Source of the DNA: Cryobacterium sp. SO2
GTDB taxonomy: Bacteria > Actinomycetota > Actinomycetes > Actinomycetales > Microbacteriaceae
Assembly: GCF_026151165.2 (NCBI RefSeq)
Contig: NZ_CP117849.1
Span: 1,612,001 to 1,676,000 of the forward strand
Length of the DNA: 64,000 nucleotides
Direction: 5' to 3'
The translations under genes were made by a program, and so were the position numbers. Positions 24,964 through 33,654 of this stretch are shown here, piece after piece (the first letter of the stretch is position 1; every line of letters begins with the position of its first letter). The notes under the pieces were generated by a model that was not told where the DNA came from, did no database searches, and saw only the letters and a program-made list of their open reading frames with translations.

Positions 24964-26466
24964 ATGACCGAGACACCGTCCACCACCACACCGGGTTCCC
25001 CCTACAGCGCACCCGGCGCCACCGGGCAGCCCAAGCCTCCCGGCGGAGCCGCGTTCTTCGACTGGGTGCGCGGCCTCGGCTTCGTACGCGGCCGGGACCG
25101 GTGGCTGGCCGGCGTCTGCGGAGCGGTCGCGACGCGCACGGGCCTCGACCCGTTGATCGTGCGCGGCATCGCCGTAGTGATCGCGATCCTCGGCGGCCCG
25201 ATCTTCTTCCTCTACGCGGTGGGCTGGGCGCTGATGCCCGACGAATCCGGCCGCAGCCTGGTGGAGCAGGCGGCGCGACAGGTCTTCGAACCGGCCATGA
25301 TCGCCGTCGGCGCCCTGCTGTTCTTCACCTTCATCCCGTGGATGCAGGGCATCTGGTGGCAGGGCCCGCCCGAGGTCTGGGGCATGCCCGGCTGGCTGGA
25401 GGTACTGCTGCGCACCAGCTGGGCCATCGGGCTCACCGCGGGCATCATCGTGCTCGTGATCTACATCGCCAAGCGGGTGCCCTCGCCGCGCAACCCGTCC
25501 GCCGGGGGCTATGCGGGTTACGCCTCTCAGTCCGATCCGTCCCAGCCGAGTGCAGCCCAGCCCACCGCGGCAGCCCAGCCGACCACGGTAGCCCAGCCGA
25601 CCACAGCCGACGAGGCGTCCACGGCGGCCTATCCGACCCCGACCACACCGTACGTCCCGCCTGTTCCGCCCGTGCCCGAACCGCCGGCCGACACCGCGCC
25701 GACGGCCTCGACGGCTCGTCAGACGGAGCATGGCGCCCGAACGGGGCCGTCCGTGTGGGACGACCTGACCGGCCCGGCCACCCCGGCCGCCGCGTTCGAC
25801 CCGCAGCGCTACCGCACCCTGCATCGTCGCAAGCAGCTGGGCGCCGGCTTCATCTCGGTCGTCGCCGGAGTCGCCCTCAGCGCCGGCGCCGTCGCGGCCT
25901 CCTTCATGGCCGACGGCTCCTGGTCGAACAGTGCCTTCCTGGTGGGGGCGGCCACCGCCCTCGCCGTGATAGCCCTGGGGATCGTGGTCGCCGGCATCCG
26001 CGGTAAGGAGGGTGGCTGGCTCAACTTCTTCAGCATCGTCCTGGCCGTCGCCATGGCGTGGACCGCCTTCATCCCGGCAGAAACCGACGTGGCGACCTTC
26101 GGAGATCCCACTTGGCAGTTCAGCAGCAGTAGTCCCACGGGATTCGCGATGATCGCCGGTGCGCCGCTGATCGACCTGAGCGATGTCGACACCGCGCCGT
26201 CGGGCATCGACCGCACCATCGATGTGTGGACAGCGTTCGGCGACGTGGAGCTGCTCCTGCCCGACAACCGCACCGTCGCGGTGGAGGCCAGCAGCCTCGC
26301 CGGCGGGATCAACTACAACGGCCTCGGCAACGAGACCCTCGACCGCGGCGGCGTTCTGTTCCACGACTCCCGCCTCGTGGCAGAAGGCAGTGGTACGGGC
26401 GTGACAACTGTGCGTGTGTGGACCGTCTTCGGTCAGGTCACCATCAACCAACCGGCCCTGCGCTAA
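24964..26466 (+). CDS. PspC-domain membrane protein with LiaF-like C-terminus
   Basis: A 500-residue membrane protein. The PspC domain is at residues ~30-95 (WLAGVCGAVATRTGLDPLIVRGIAVV). More helices and a long Ala/Pro/Thr/Gln-rich linker with AAQPTTVAQPTT repeats follow, then two to three helices (GVALSAGAVAASFM; ATALAVIALGIVVAGI). The C-terminus is a beta-rich domain like the LiaF/DUF2154 'cell wall-active antibiotic response' domain (IDVWTAFGDVELLLPDNR...VRVWTVFGQVTINQP). LiaF-type proteins inhibit the cognate kinase, so this is probably the negative regulator of the divergent kinase. The start ATG 24964 has GGAG at 4-7 nt. Confidence 0.92.
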   Translation: MTETPSTTTPGSPYSAPGATGQPKPPGGAAFFDWVRGLGFVRGRDRWLAGVCGAVATRTGLDPLIVRGIAVVIAILGGPIFFLYAVGWALMPDESGRSLVEQAARQVFEPAMIAVGALLFFTFIPWMQGIWWQGPPEVWGMPGWLEVLLRTSWAIGLTAGIIVLVIYIAKRVPSPRNPSAGGYAGYASQSDPSQPSAAQPTAAAQPTTVAQPTTADEASTAAYPTPTTPYVPPVPPVPEPPADTAPTASTARQTEHGARTGPSVWDDLTGPATPAAAFDPQRYRTLHRRKQLGAGFISVVAGVALSAGAVAASFMADGSWSNSAFLVGAATALAVIALGIVVAGIRGKEGGWLNFFSIVLAVAMAWTAFIPAETDVATFGDPTWQFSSSSPTGFAMIAGAPLIDLSDVDTAPSGIDRTIDVWTAFGDVELLLPDNRTVAVEASSLAGGINYNGLGNETLDRGGVLFHDSRLVAEGSGTGVTTVRVWTVFGQVTINQPALR

Positions 26467-26490
26467 CCGACAGCGCGCTAGGAGAACATC

Positions 26491-26832
26491 ATGACCGACT
26501 CGAACTTCCCCGCCGCCGACCCGGACAACGAGCGTACGACGCCGCTGCCCACGGCCCACGCACCGGAATCCGCCCCTGGCCCTGGCCCTGGCCCTGCGCC
26601 GGCTCCGGCAGGACCCGCGGTCTCCGGGGACGTCGATCGTCCGCGCCGCCGGCCGCTGTTCCCGACCATTCTCTGGGGCGCCATGATGCTCGCCCTGGCG
26701 GCCTTCATCGCGGCTCGCGAGCTGGTCCCGGGCGGATTCGACCTGGTGACCTGGCTGCTCACCGCTGTCGTGGGCATCGGTCTTCTGCTGGTGGTGGCCG
26801 GCATAGCCGCCGCCTCCCGCCGAGCCGGTTAG
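26491..26832 (+). CDS. Small membrane protein with Gly/Pro-Ala repeat
   Basis: A 113-residue protein. The disordered N-terminal part includes a GPGPGPAPAPAGP run encoded by a 6-bp tandem repeat (about 26575-26597). Two C-terminal helices follow (TILWGAMMLALAAFIAA and WLLTAVVGIGLLLVVAGIAAA). It starts 24 nt after the PspC/LiaF-like gene, so it is probably co-transcribed with the envelope-stress module. No family is recognised. Its stop overlaps that of the convergent ASCH gene. Confidence 0.8.
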   Translation: MTDSNFPAADPDNERTTPLPTAHAPESAPGPGPGPAPAPAGPAVSGDVDRPRRRPLFPTILWGAMMLALAAFIAARELVPGGFDLVTWLLTAVVGIGLLLVVAGIAAASRRAG

Positions 26833-27242
26833 ACGACCCTGAAGACCTTGCTGATCACGGACTCCGCGTCGGTGAGCTGCCACTCCGGGTCGCCGAGATG
26901 CACGCGGATGGCCGGCGATAGGGTCTCCCAGTAGGCGAGGTTCACCGAACGCCAGTGCGCCACCGTGGGCGACTCGTGCCGCACCAGCTCGAGGGTGACA
27001 TCGGCCGGCGTGGTCTCCACCACCTCGAGCACCTCCACGACCGCCACTCGTAGTCCGGCCGATTCCACGAGGGCGTACGTGGTGCCGACCTCCGGCACGG
27101 CCTCGCCGGCCATCTCGTAGGCCACCTTGAGGTTGGACGAGCCGGTCTTCTGACCTGTCATGACCAGTGCCACCATAAGCTCGCGGAACTCGCCCGGTTC
27201 ACCGAATATGAGCGGAGGAAGGGTTTCGATATCGGCGGGCAT
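26829..27242 (-). CDS. ASCH domain-containing protein
   Basis: A 137-residue protein with the ASCH (PUA-like) fold pattern GEPGEFRELMVALVMTGQKTGSS, a central VGTTYALVESAGLRVAVVEV strand pair, and a C-terminal HWRSVNLAYWE. ASCH proteins are small RNA- or nucleoside-related binding or amidohydrolase proteins; the role here is unknown. GAAAGAAAAG lies upstream of the ATG. Confidence 0.87.
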   Translation of the reverse strand: MPADIETLPPLIFGEPGEFRELMVALVMTGQKTGSSNLKVAYEMAGEAVPEVGTTYALVESAGLRVAVVEVLEVVETTPADVTLELVRHESPTVAHWRSVNLAYWETLSPAIRVHLGDPEWQLTDAESVISKVFRVV

Positions 27243-27499
27243 GGCGCTTTTCTTTCACGAGCACCCGCGTCTGCTGGTCGGGTGGGGAGCACCAGCTTAG
27301 GGGGACTGAAACGTTCGTTCATTCCACCAGTGAAGCCCAGGGAGACCGACATGCCGGCGCCCCACAGCGATGCCGGCAATCCTGCGGTTCGTGCTCGACC
27401 ACTGAGGTCAGAGCGCGCGCGGCGACCGCACCGGTGGCATGATGCGAAGAACGCGCGCCGCCAGTTCAGGTGCCTGCGCGACGACGACGGGAGAGCACC

Positions 27500-27715
27500 A
27501 TGGCATCGCGAAAGTGGAGTGAGATGAGCGGGGGCCAGAAATTCGGGACCGTGGCCGGGGGAATCGTGCAGCTTGTGCTGGCCGGGCTCGCCTGGAGCGA
27601 CCTGGCACACCGGCCGGCGAAGAAGGTCAACGGGCCCAAGGGTGTCTGGGCCGCCGTGATCACCATCAACTTCGCCGGACCCATTGCCTACTTCGTGGCC
27701 GGGCGCAAGGACTAG
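27500..27715 (+). CDS. Small membrane protein, PLDc_N-like
   Basis: A 71-residue protein with two hydrophobic helices (TVAGGIVQLVLAGLAWSDL and GVWAAVITINFAGPIAYFVAGRKD). The end pattern 'W...NF.GPIAYFV.GRK' is that of the phospholipase D-nuclease N-terminal (PLDc_N) membrane domain found as a single small protein in many bacteria. GGGAGAG precedes the ATG. The 257 bp upstream hold no convincing gene. Confidence 0.75.
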   Translation: MASRKWSEMSGGQKFGTVAGGIVQLVLAGLAWSDLAHRPAKKVNGPKGVWAAVITINFAGPIAYFVAGRKD

Positions 27716-27758
27716 CCGGCCGCACGGGCCAGCCGTCCTCGCACGGCCGTCCTCTGGC

Positions 27759-29039
27759 TTAGGTGTACCAGCTGGGCTCCGGAACCTCGTTGAGGAGCAC
27801 GTACTGGCCCACCTCCCGCTTCTTGTACGCCGCGGGGTCGTGCAGGCTGTGCGTGCGCAGGTTGCGCCAGAAGATGTCCAGGCCCACCGAGTTGGCGGAT
27901 GCGCGGGCACCGGTGAGTTCGTAGATCTTGCTCGTGGTTTCCAGGCCGTCCTCGATGGCACGCAGCTTGGCGGCGGCGATGAGCACCGCGATCTCGCCCC
28001 GGCGACGTGCCGTCAACAGCTCCCGCGGCTCGTGCAGCACCCGGCTGATCTGGGCTCCGGCGCGGTCGGCCACGGCTTCGTCGGCCCAGAGTTTGGACTG
28101 CAGCTGGCCGTAGCCCTCCAGCAGGTACCACTCGTCGGTGGCGCGCTCCTTGTCGTCGCCGCCGTAGGGCCAGGCCCGGGTGGAGGTACGGGTGTATGCC
28201 GACGCCGTCTCAAGGGCGCCCTGTGTGATGCCCAGGTAGAAGTTCGTGAAGACCAGTTGGATGGCCGGCACATTGAGGGTGTTGTAGATGAGCGGCTGGA
28301 ACACTTTCTCGACGAACCCGGCAGCAGCGGCCCAGGGCACGCGCACGTCACGGATCTCGACGGAGCCGGACTCGGTGAGACGCTGGCCGAGGTTGTCCCA
28401 GTCGCCGCCGAAGACGATGCCGGGCTGGTCGGTGGGGACGATCGCGAAGATGTGGGTGTCGGTGCCGCTGAGCACCCCTTCCAGCACGGTGAGGTCGGCC
28501 ACCTGCCCGCCGGTGGAGAACGACTTGCGTCCGCTGAAGACCAGTTCGTCGCCATCTTCGGCCACGGTGAGGTCGGAGTCGCGCGGGTTGACCGCCCCGC
28601 CGAAGAGCAAGTTGTTGGTCGTGTAGAGCTCCTCAACCGCCTCGATCTGCTCGTCGGTGGCGACGAGGCGAGCGGCCCAGGCCCACAGGTAGTGGTAGCC
28701 GAGCAACTGCCCGATCGACCCGTCGCCGCGGGCGACGATGCGGATCACCTGGTACGCGGTCTCCCAGGTCTGGCCGCCGCCGCCATGCGCGACCGGGCCG
28801 AGCAGCGTCACCAGGCCGGATTCTTTGAGCAGTCGCACCTCGGCGTGTGGGGCCAGGTTTGCGCGGTCGCGGTCGACGGCGTCGACGATCAGGATGTCGG
28901 ATACCTCCCTCGCCCGGTCGAGCCACCCCTTCGGCGTGCTGGGAGAGACCGCATGCGCCCAACGGTCGTGGAGAGTGGAAGGCCTGGCGGAAGAAGCGGT
29001 GTCGGTCAGTGCAGTGTCGGTCAGTGCGGTGTCGCTCAT
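27759..29039 (-). CDS. Acyl-CoA dehydrogenase-like flavin monooxygenase (DszC/SfnB-like)
   Basis: A ~426-residue acyl-CoA-dehydrogenase-fold protein closest in pattern to DszC/SfnB (FMNH2-dependent sulfur-compound monooxygenases): GDGSIGQLLGYHYLWAWAARL, FSGRKSFSTGGQVADLTVLEG, FYLGITQGALETASAYT and a C-terminal FWRNLRTHSLHDPAAYKKREVG. Such enzymes use flavin supplied by a reductase to oxidise sulfur heterocycles or sulfones when sulfate is scarce. No flavin reductase or sulfonate transporter is adjacent, so the assignment to sulfur scavenging is an inference. The start at 29039 is the first Met with a compact N-terminus; the residues after it repeat TALTD twice, encoded by a 15-bp tandem repeat. 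Confidence 0.88.
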   Translation of the reverse strand: MSDTALTDTALTDTASSARPSTLHDRWAHAVSPSTPKGWLDRAREVSDILIVDAVDRDRANLAPHAEVRLLKESGLVTLLGPVAHGGGGQTWETAYQVIRIVARGDGSIGQLLGYHYLWAWAARLVATDEQIEAVEELYTTNNLLFGGAVNPRDSDLTVAEDGDELVFSGRKSFSTGGQVADLTVLEGVLSGTDTHIFAIVPTDQPGIVFGGDWDNLGQRLTESGSVEIRDVRVPWAAAAGFVEKVFQPLIYNTLNVPAIQLVFTNFYLGITQGALETASAYTRTSTRAWPYGGDDKERATDEWYLLEGYGQLQSKLWADEAVADRAGAQISRVLHEPRELLTARRRGEIAVLIAAAKLRAIEDGLETTSKIYELTGARASANSVGLDIFWRNLRTHSLHDPAAYKKREVGQYVLLNEVPEPSWYT

Positions 29040-29233
29040 GAGGTGTCCAATCGTGGTCGGCAACGGGTGGCTCGAGCGGAGTGCGGGCACGACGGATCAG
29101 CGGCGCTGATGCAGCCGCTGCGGTCGTCCCGGCACGTTCTCCCGAGGTGGTGCAACCCTAGGCAACCCACCCTCGGCTCGGTGGAATGCGACCCGCGGTT
29201 ACGTCACACTCTGTCACTCGCCCACCCGGCCGG

Positions 29234-30280
29234 CTATTCCAGGACGGCGCCGAGGTCGTAGGCGATCGGTCGCTCCAGCTGGTCGAAGGCGCAGGAGCGC
29301 GGCTCGCGGTCGGGGCGCCAGCGGTCGAACTGCACTGTGTGCCGGAACCGCTCGCCCTCCATGTGGTCGTAGCGCACCTCGAGCACCCGCTCGGGCCGCA
29401 GCCGCACGTAGGAGGTGTCTTTGTTGGCCGAGAACCGGTTGCGTTCGGTCTCACCCGTGACCACCTCGCCGGACTCGTCGTGCAGCACCAACGGCGCCAG
29501 CTCGTCCACCAGCTGCAACCGCCTGGCGTCGCTGAAGGCGGATGCCCCGCCCACGTTCACGAGCTCGCCGTCGGCATCGTAGAGGCCGAGCAGCAGCGAG
29601 CCCACCCCGCTTCCGCTCACATGCCTGCGGTACCCGAGAAGCACGACATCCGCTGATCGGTGGTGCTTGACCTTGAACATCGTCCGCTTGCCCGGCGCGT
29701 AGGCGGCCGCGAGAGGTTTGGCGACGATGCCGTCGAGGCCGGCTCCCTCGAATTCGACCAGCCACCGGCGGGCCAGCTCCACGTCCCGCGTGGTGCGAGT
29801 GAGGTGCAGGGGATCGCCCAGGGGTCCGACCAGGGCTTCGAGGGCCGCCCGGCGCTGCTCGAAAGGGGTGTCGAGCAGGCTCTCGCCGCCGAGGGAGAGC
29901 AGGTCGAAGGCCACGAACGTGGCCGGGGTCTCGTCGGCGAGACGGCGCACGCGGCTGGCGGCCGGGTGGATGCGCTGCGACAGCCGCTCCCAGGAGAGGT
30001 GCTCCTGGCCCGGTTCGCCCGCGCGCAGCACGATCTCGCCGTCGAGTACGCAGGGCTCGGGCAGCAGATCCTCGAACGCGAAGGTGAGTTCGGGGAAGTA
30101 TCGGGTGAGCATCTTGGAGCCGCGGCTGCCGATCGTGCTGGCGTGGCCGTCGAACGACACGATGCTGCGGAAACCGTCCCATTTGGGCTCATAGCTCAGG
30201 CCTCCGGGCACGCTGTCCGGTTCGGGGACCGTGTCGACGGCCCGAGCGAGCATGGGGGAGACGGGAGCTGCGACTGCCAT
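29234..30280 (-). CDS. ATP-dependent DNA ligase (LigC/LigD ligase-like)
   Basis: A 348-residue ATP-dependent ligase. The adenylated Lys33 lies in SYEPKWDGFRSI. Later nucleotidyltransferase motifs are CVLDGEIVLRAG (motif III-like), TFVAFDLLSL, GLDGIVAKPLAAAYAPGKR (motif IV) and MFKVKHHRSADVVLLGY (motif V). An OB-fold C-terminal domain follows. It resembles the ~350-residue LigC ligases of mycobacteria, which serve as backup in end joining or base-excision repair with separate polymerases such as the one at 17961. No ku gene is in the window. Confidence 0.92.
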   Translation of the reverse strand: MAVAAPVSPMLARAVDTVPEPDSVPGGLSYEPKWDGFRSIVSFDGHASTIGSRGSKMLTRYFPELTFAFEDLLPEPCVLDGEIVLRAGEPGQEHLSWERLSQRIHPAASRVRRLADETPATFVAFDLLSLGGESLLDTPFEQRRAALEALVGPLGDPLHLTRTTRDVELARRWLVEFEGAGLDGIVAKPLAAAYAPGKRTMFKVKHHRSADVVLLGYRRHVSGSGVGSLLLGLYDADGELVNVGGASAFSDARRLQLVDELAPLVLHDESGEVVTGETERNRFSANKDTSYVRLRPERVLEVRYDHMEGERFRHTVQFDRWRPDREPRSCAFDQLERPIAYDLGAVLE

Positions 30281-30389
30281 GCCCGCAAGTCTGGCCCGCT
30301 TCGCCCGGATGGAACACCCCTGCACATATTCTCAACCCGGATGGCGATCCATGCCGCTGAAGGCATCCGCTGGTGAGGAAGATGGAACC

Positions 30390-32099
30390 ATGACTGAGCG
30401 CCAGAGCACGACCAACTTCCGCCGCGCCCGCGACCAGCTCCTCGAGCTGAGAGCAGATCACCCCGGCGCCTCCGCCGCATTCGTCTGGCCCGACGTGGGC
30501 GAGAGCTTCAACTGGGCGGTCGACTGGTTCGACGTGATCGCCACCGGCAACGACAAGACCGCTCTGTGGATCGTCGAGGAAGACGGCCGCGAACTCAAGG
30601 TGAGCTTCGACGAGATGGTCACCCGCTCAGACCAGGTCGCCACCTGGCTGGTGCAGCAGGGTGTGAACAAGGGCGATCACGTCATGCTCATGCTCGGCAA
30701 CCAGGTGGAGCTGTGGGAGACCATGCTCGCCATCATGAAGGTGGGCGCGGTCATCCTGCCCACCTCGACAGTGCTCGGCAGCCACGACCTGGCCGACCGC
30801 GTGCTGCGCGCCGGCGTGCAGCACGTGATCGCCAACGCGGAGGACACCGCCAAGTTCGCCGATGTCGACGGTGACTTCTCGCGCATCTGCGTGGGCGGAC
30901 CGGCCGCCGGCTGGACGGATTACGCCGAGTCCCACCGGGCTGACGCCGGCAAGGTGAACGTGGCCGTTTCCTCCGCCGACCCGTCGCTGATCTACTTCAC
31001 CTCGGGCACCACGAGCAAGCCCAAAATGGTCGTGCACAGCCAGACCTCCTACCCGGTGGGTCACCTCACCACCATGTACTGGCTGGGCCTGCGTCCCGGC
31101 GACGTGCACCTGGCCATCAGCTCGCCCGGGTGGGGCAAGCACGCCTGGAGCTGCTTCTTCTCGCCGTGGATCGCCGAAGCCACTGTCTTCATCTACAACT
31201 ACTCGAAGTTCAACCCGGCCGCGCTGGCACACCAGCTGCACCGTGCCGCCGTCACCACCTTCTGCGCGCCGCCGACGGTGTGGCGGATGCTGATCCAGTC
31301 GGATGTGGGCGCCAAACCGGCCAGCCTCCGTGAGATCCTCTCGGCGGGAGAGCCGCTCAACCCCGAGGTGATCAGCCAGATCCAGCGCGCCTGGGGCCTG
31401 ACCATCCGCGACGGTTACGGCCAGACCGAGACCACGGCGATCGTGGGCAACGTGCCCGGCTCGCAGCTCAAGGCCGGATCGATGGGGCTGCCTCTGCCCG
31501 GCGTGGCCGTGGTGCTCGTCGACCCGATCACCGGGGCGCTCACCGACGAGGGTGAGATCTGCCTGGACCTCACCTCGCTGGCGGTGAACCTGATGTCGGG
31601 CTACCACGGCGATACCGTGCGGAGCGCCGAGGTGCTGCGGGACGGCTTCTTCCACACCGGCGACGTCGCGAACCGGGACGAAAACGGCTATCTCACCTTC
31701 ATCGGCCGCACCGACGACATCTTCAAGTCCTCCGACTACAAGGTCTCGCCGTTCGAGGTGGAGAGCGTGCTGATCGAGCACCCCGCCGTGATGGAGGCCG
31801 CCGTGGTGCCGGCCCCCGATGACACCCGGTTGAACATCGCCAAGGCCTACGTGGCCCTGGCCGCCGGCTGGGCGCCGGACGCCGAGACGGCCCTCGCCGT
31901 GCTGCGTCACGCCCGGAACGGCCTGCCGCCGTACATGCGCGTGCGCCGGGTGGAGTTCTTCGAGCTGCCCAAGACCAACTCGGGCAAGATCCGCCGGGTG
32001 GAGCTGCGGGCCCGGGAGAACGAGGCTGCTGCCGCCAATGTGCGCCTGGCCGACGAGTGGCGCGACGACCAGTTCCCGGAGCTGAAGAAGCGGTCCTAA
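30390..32099 (+). CDS. Acyl-CoA synthetase (AMP-forming, medium-chain/acetyl-like)
   Basis: A 569-residue ANL-superfamily enzyme that activates a carboxylic acid through an acyl-adenylate. Seen: P-loop YFTSGTTSKPKMVVHSQ, aromatic/substrate loop HLAISSPGWGKHAWSCFF, A5 motif DGYGQTET, HTGD with the ribose-binding Asp, hinge FIGRTDDIFKSSDYKVSPFEVE, and the catalytic C-terminal Lys in PKTNSGKIRR. The sequence fits the MACS/acetyl-CoA synthetase-like group; the exact acid is unknown. The ATG at 30390 follows GAGGAAGATGGAA. Its stop overlaps that of the convergent maltokinase gene. Confidence 0.92.
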   Translation: MTERQSTTNFRRARDQLLELRADHPGASAAFVWPDVGESFNWAVDWFDVIATGNDKTALWIVEEDGRELKVSFDEMVTRSDQVATWLVQQGVNKGDHVMLMLGNQVELWETMLAIMKVGAVILPTSTVLGSHDLADRVLRAGVQHVIANAEDTAKFADVDGDFSRICVGGPAAGWTDYAESHRADAGKVNVAVSSADPSLIYFTSGTTSKPKMVVHSQTSYPVGHLTTMYWLGLRPGDVHLAISSPGWGKHAWSCFFSPWIAEATVFIYNYSKFNPAALAHQLHRAAVTTFCAPPTVWRMLIQSDVGAKPASLREILSAGEPLNPEVISQIQRAWGLTIRDGYGQTETTAIVGNVPGSQLKAGSMGLPLPGVAVVLVDPITGALTDEGEICLDLTSLAVNLMSGYHGDTVRSAEVLRDGFFHTGDVANRDENGYLTFIGRTDDIFKSSDYKVSPFEVESVLIEHPAVMEAAVVPAPDDTRLNIAKAYVALAAGWAPDAETALAVLRHARNGLPPYMRVRRVEFFELPKTNSGKIRRVELRARENEAAAANVRLADEWRDDQFPELKKRS

Positions 32100-33631
32100 G
32101 ACCGCCGCGAGTGGTGGGCCTCTGGCGAGGCATCCGCGGTGAAGGGCACGCCCGCCGGGGTGGGAGGCGCTGACGCGGCCTCCTCGACCAGACGCCGCAC
32201 CGCCCGCAGCGGGATCGACAGCCAGGACGGCCGGTTTCGAGATTCGTAGACGCTCTCGTAGATGGCCTTGTCGAGCTCGAATGCGGCCAGCAGCGGCTCC
32301 TGGCCGGTGAGCGAATCGCCGTCCTGGTCGCGGTAGCCCTGCAGGAAGGCGTTCCGCGTCGTCATCGTCCATTCGACGGCGGCGGGGAGCGCCTCCGGGT
32401 CGCGCATGGCGATGGTTGCTCCCACGTACGAGAACGAGCGCAGCATGCCCGCCACGTCTCGCAGTGGGATGTCCGGCAGGGTGCGTTCGGCCAGCGGCCG
32501 CAGCGGTTCGCCCTCGAAGTCGATCAGCACCCAGCCGCGCCCGGGAACATCGAGCACCTGGCCGAGATGGAAGTCGCCGTGGATGCGTTGCAACCGGGGC
32601 CAGGACGAGGCCTGGGCCGCGGCGAAGACGCCCACGACGGCGTCCCGGTACCGGGCCAACTCCGGCACCTCCCGCGCCGCCAGACGGTAGCGCTCGCGCA
32701 TTGACGAACAGAGCTGGTTCACGATGTCCGGCGTGGAGCTCTCGGTGGGGAAGGCCCCGGCCAGGTCCCTGTGCACGGCGGCCGTCGCCGCCCCCAGCGC
32801 CCGTGCGGGCCCGGTGAAGTCCTCTCCGGCGGCGGCGGAGCGCAGTGCCACCCGCCAGGCATCCTCCACGCCGGGCAGGAATTCCTGCGCGAAGGCGAGG
32901 TGGCCGCTCTGGGCGCCCGTGCTGAGCGGGCCCGCCCAGTCCGCCCAGACCGCGCCGACGGGCTCCGGCACGAACCGGGAGCCGGCCAGGGCGAGCGCCG
33001 ACTGCACGGAGACATCCGGGTTCTGCCCGGCGGCGACGACGCGGAACACCTTGCAGATCACCGGCCGTCCAGGGCGGCCGTCCTGGTCGACGAGGTCGAG
33101 GATGATCGAGGTGTTCGACTGCTCCCCGGTGAGCACCCGGCTGGAGCACACGGTGAACCTGGGCCGCGCGGTGACGGGGGCCTCGTCGTTGGCCAGCGGG
33201 TCACCGGCGCCGCGCACCTTGGCGCCCCAGGCCGCCATTCCACCCGGGGCGCCGGCCGTGACGGAGCCGTCGGTGAGGATGAACTCGAGCAGCGCCGCCG
33301 CGTACGCGGGATCGGCGGGAGCGTCGTACACGTATCGGGGGAGACCGTCGCTGTCCGTCACCTGCGCGATGAAGGCAGTCGGCGCCGCATCGGGCAGGGG
33401 CACCCGGCGCGAGGTGAGCGGCACCTGATAAACGGTGGCATACCGGCTGGCGGTGTCGAAGAGGAGATGACAGGCGATGCGCACGTCGTCGTCGTCGGAC
33501 GGCAATGACCACTGGCCGATGCTGGTCAGCACGGGGCTGTGGCCCTTGCCGGCGAACCAGCGCTGCTCACCGACCCAACGGTCGAGGGTGGCGGGAAGGT
33601 CGATGCCTCTGCCGGCGCTGGCGTGCTTCAT
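32096..33631 (-). CDS. Maltokinase (Mak/Pep2-like)
   Basis: A 511-residue aminoglycoside-phosphotransferase-fold protein with the actinobacterial maltokinase layout: N-terminal cap LPATLDRWVGEQRWFAGKG, LTGEQSNTSIIL, catalytic loop IHGDFHLGQVL, and Mg-binding VLIDFEGEP. Maltokinase makes maltose-1-phosphate for the GlgE alpha-glucan pathway. It is usually fused or adjacent to TreS; neither TreS, GlgE nor GlgB is in this window, so here it may act alone or with distant partners. The start fits a leaderless promoter with TACGCT 7 nt upstream. Confidence 0.88.
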   Translation of the reverse strand: MKHASAGRGIDLPATLDRWVGEQRWFAGKGHSPVLTSIGQWSLPSDDDDVRIACHLLFDTASRYATVYQVPLTSRRVPLPDAAPTAFIAQVTDSDGLPRYVYDAPADPAYAAALLEFILTDGSVTAGAPGGMAAWGAKVRGAGDPLANDEAPVTARPRFTVCSSRVLTGEQSNTSIILDLVDQDGRPGRPVICKVFRVVAAGQNPDVSVQSALALAGSRFVPEPVGAVWADWAGPLSTGAQSGHLAFAQEFLPGVEDAWRVALRSAAAGEDFTGPARALGAATAAVHRDLAGAFPTESSTPDIVNQLCSSMRERYRLAAREVPELARYRDAVVGVFAAAQASSWPRLQRIHGDFHLGQVLDVPGRGWVLIDFEGEPLRPLAERTLPDIPLRDVAGMLRSFSYVGATIAMRDPEALPAAVEWTMTTRNAFLQGYRDQDGDSLTGQEPLLAAFELDKAIYESVYESRNRPSWLSIPLRAVRRLVEEAASAPPTPAGVPFTADASPEAHHSRRS

Positions 33632-33638
33632 GTCGCTC

Positions 33639-33644
33639 AGCGTA
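33639..33644 (-). promoter_or_regulatory. Leaderless-type -10 element (TACGCT)
   Basis: TACGCT ends 7 nt before the maltokinase ATG at 33631. Confidence 0.45.
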
Positions 33645-33654
33645 GCCCGAGCGG

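Noticed and set aside
27351..27527. Possible 58-codon gene with GGGAGA upstream
   Set aside because: The translation is Arg-rich and random-looking and overlaps the start of the better-supported membrane protein gene at 27500.
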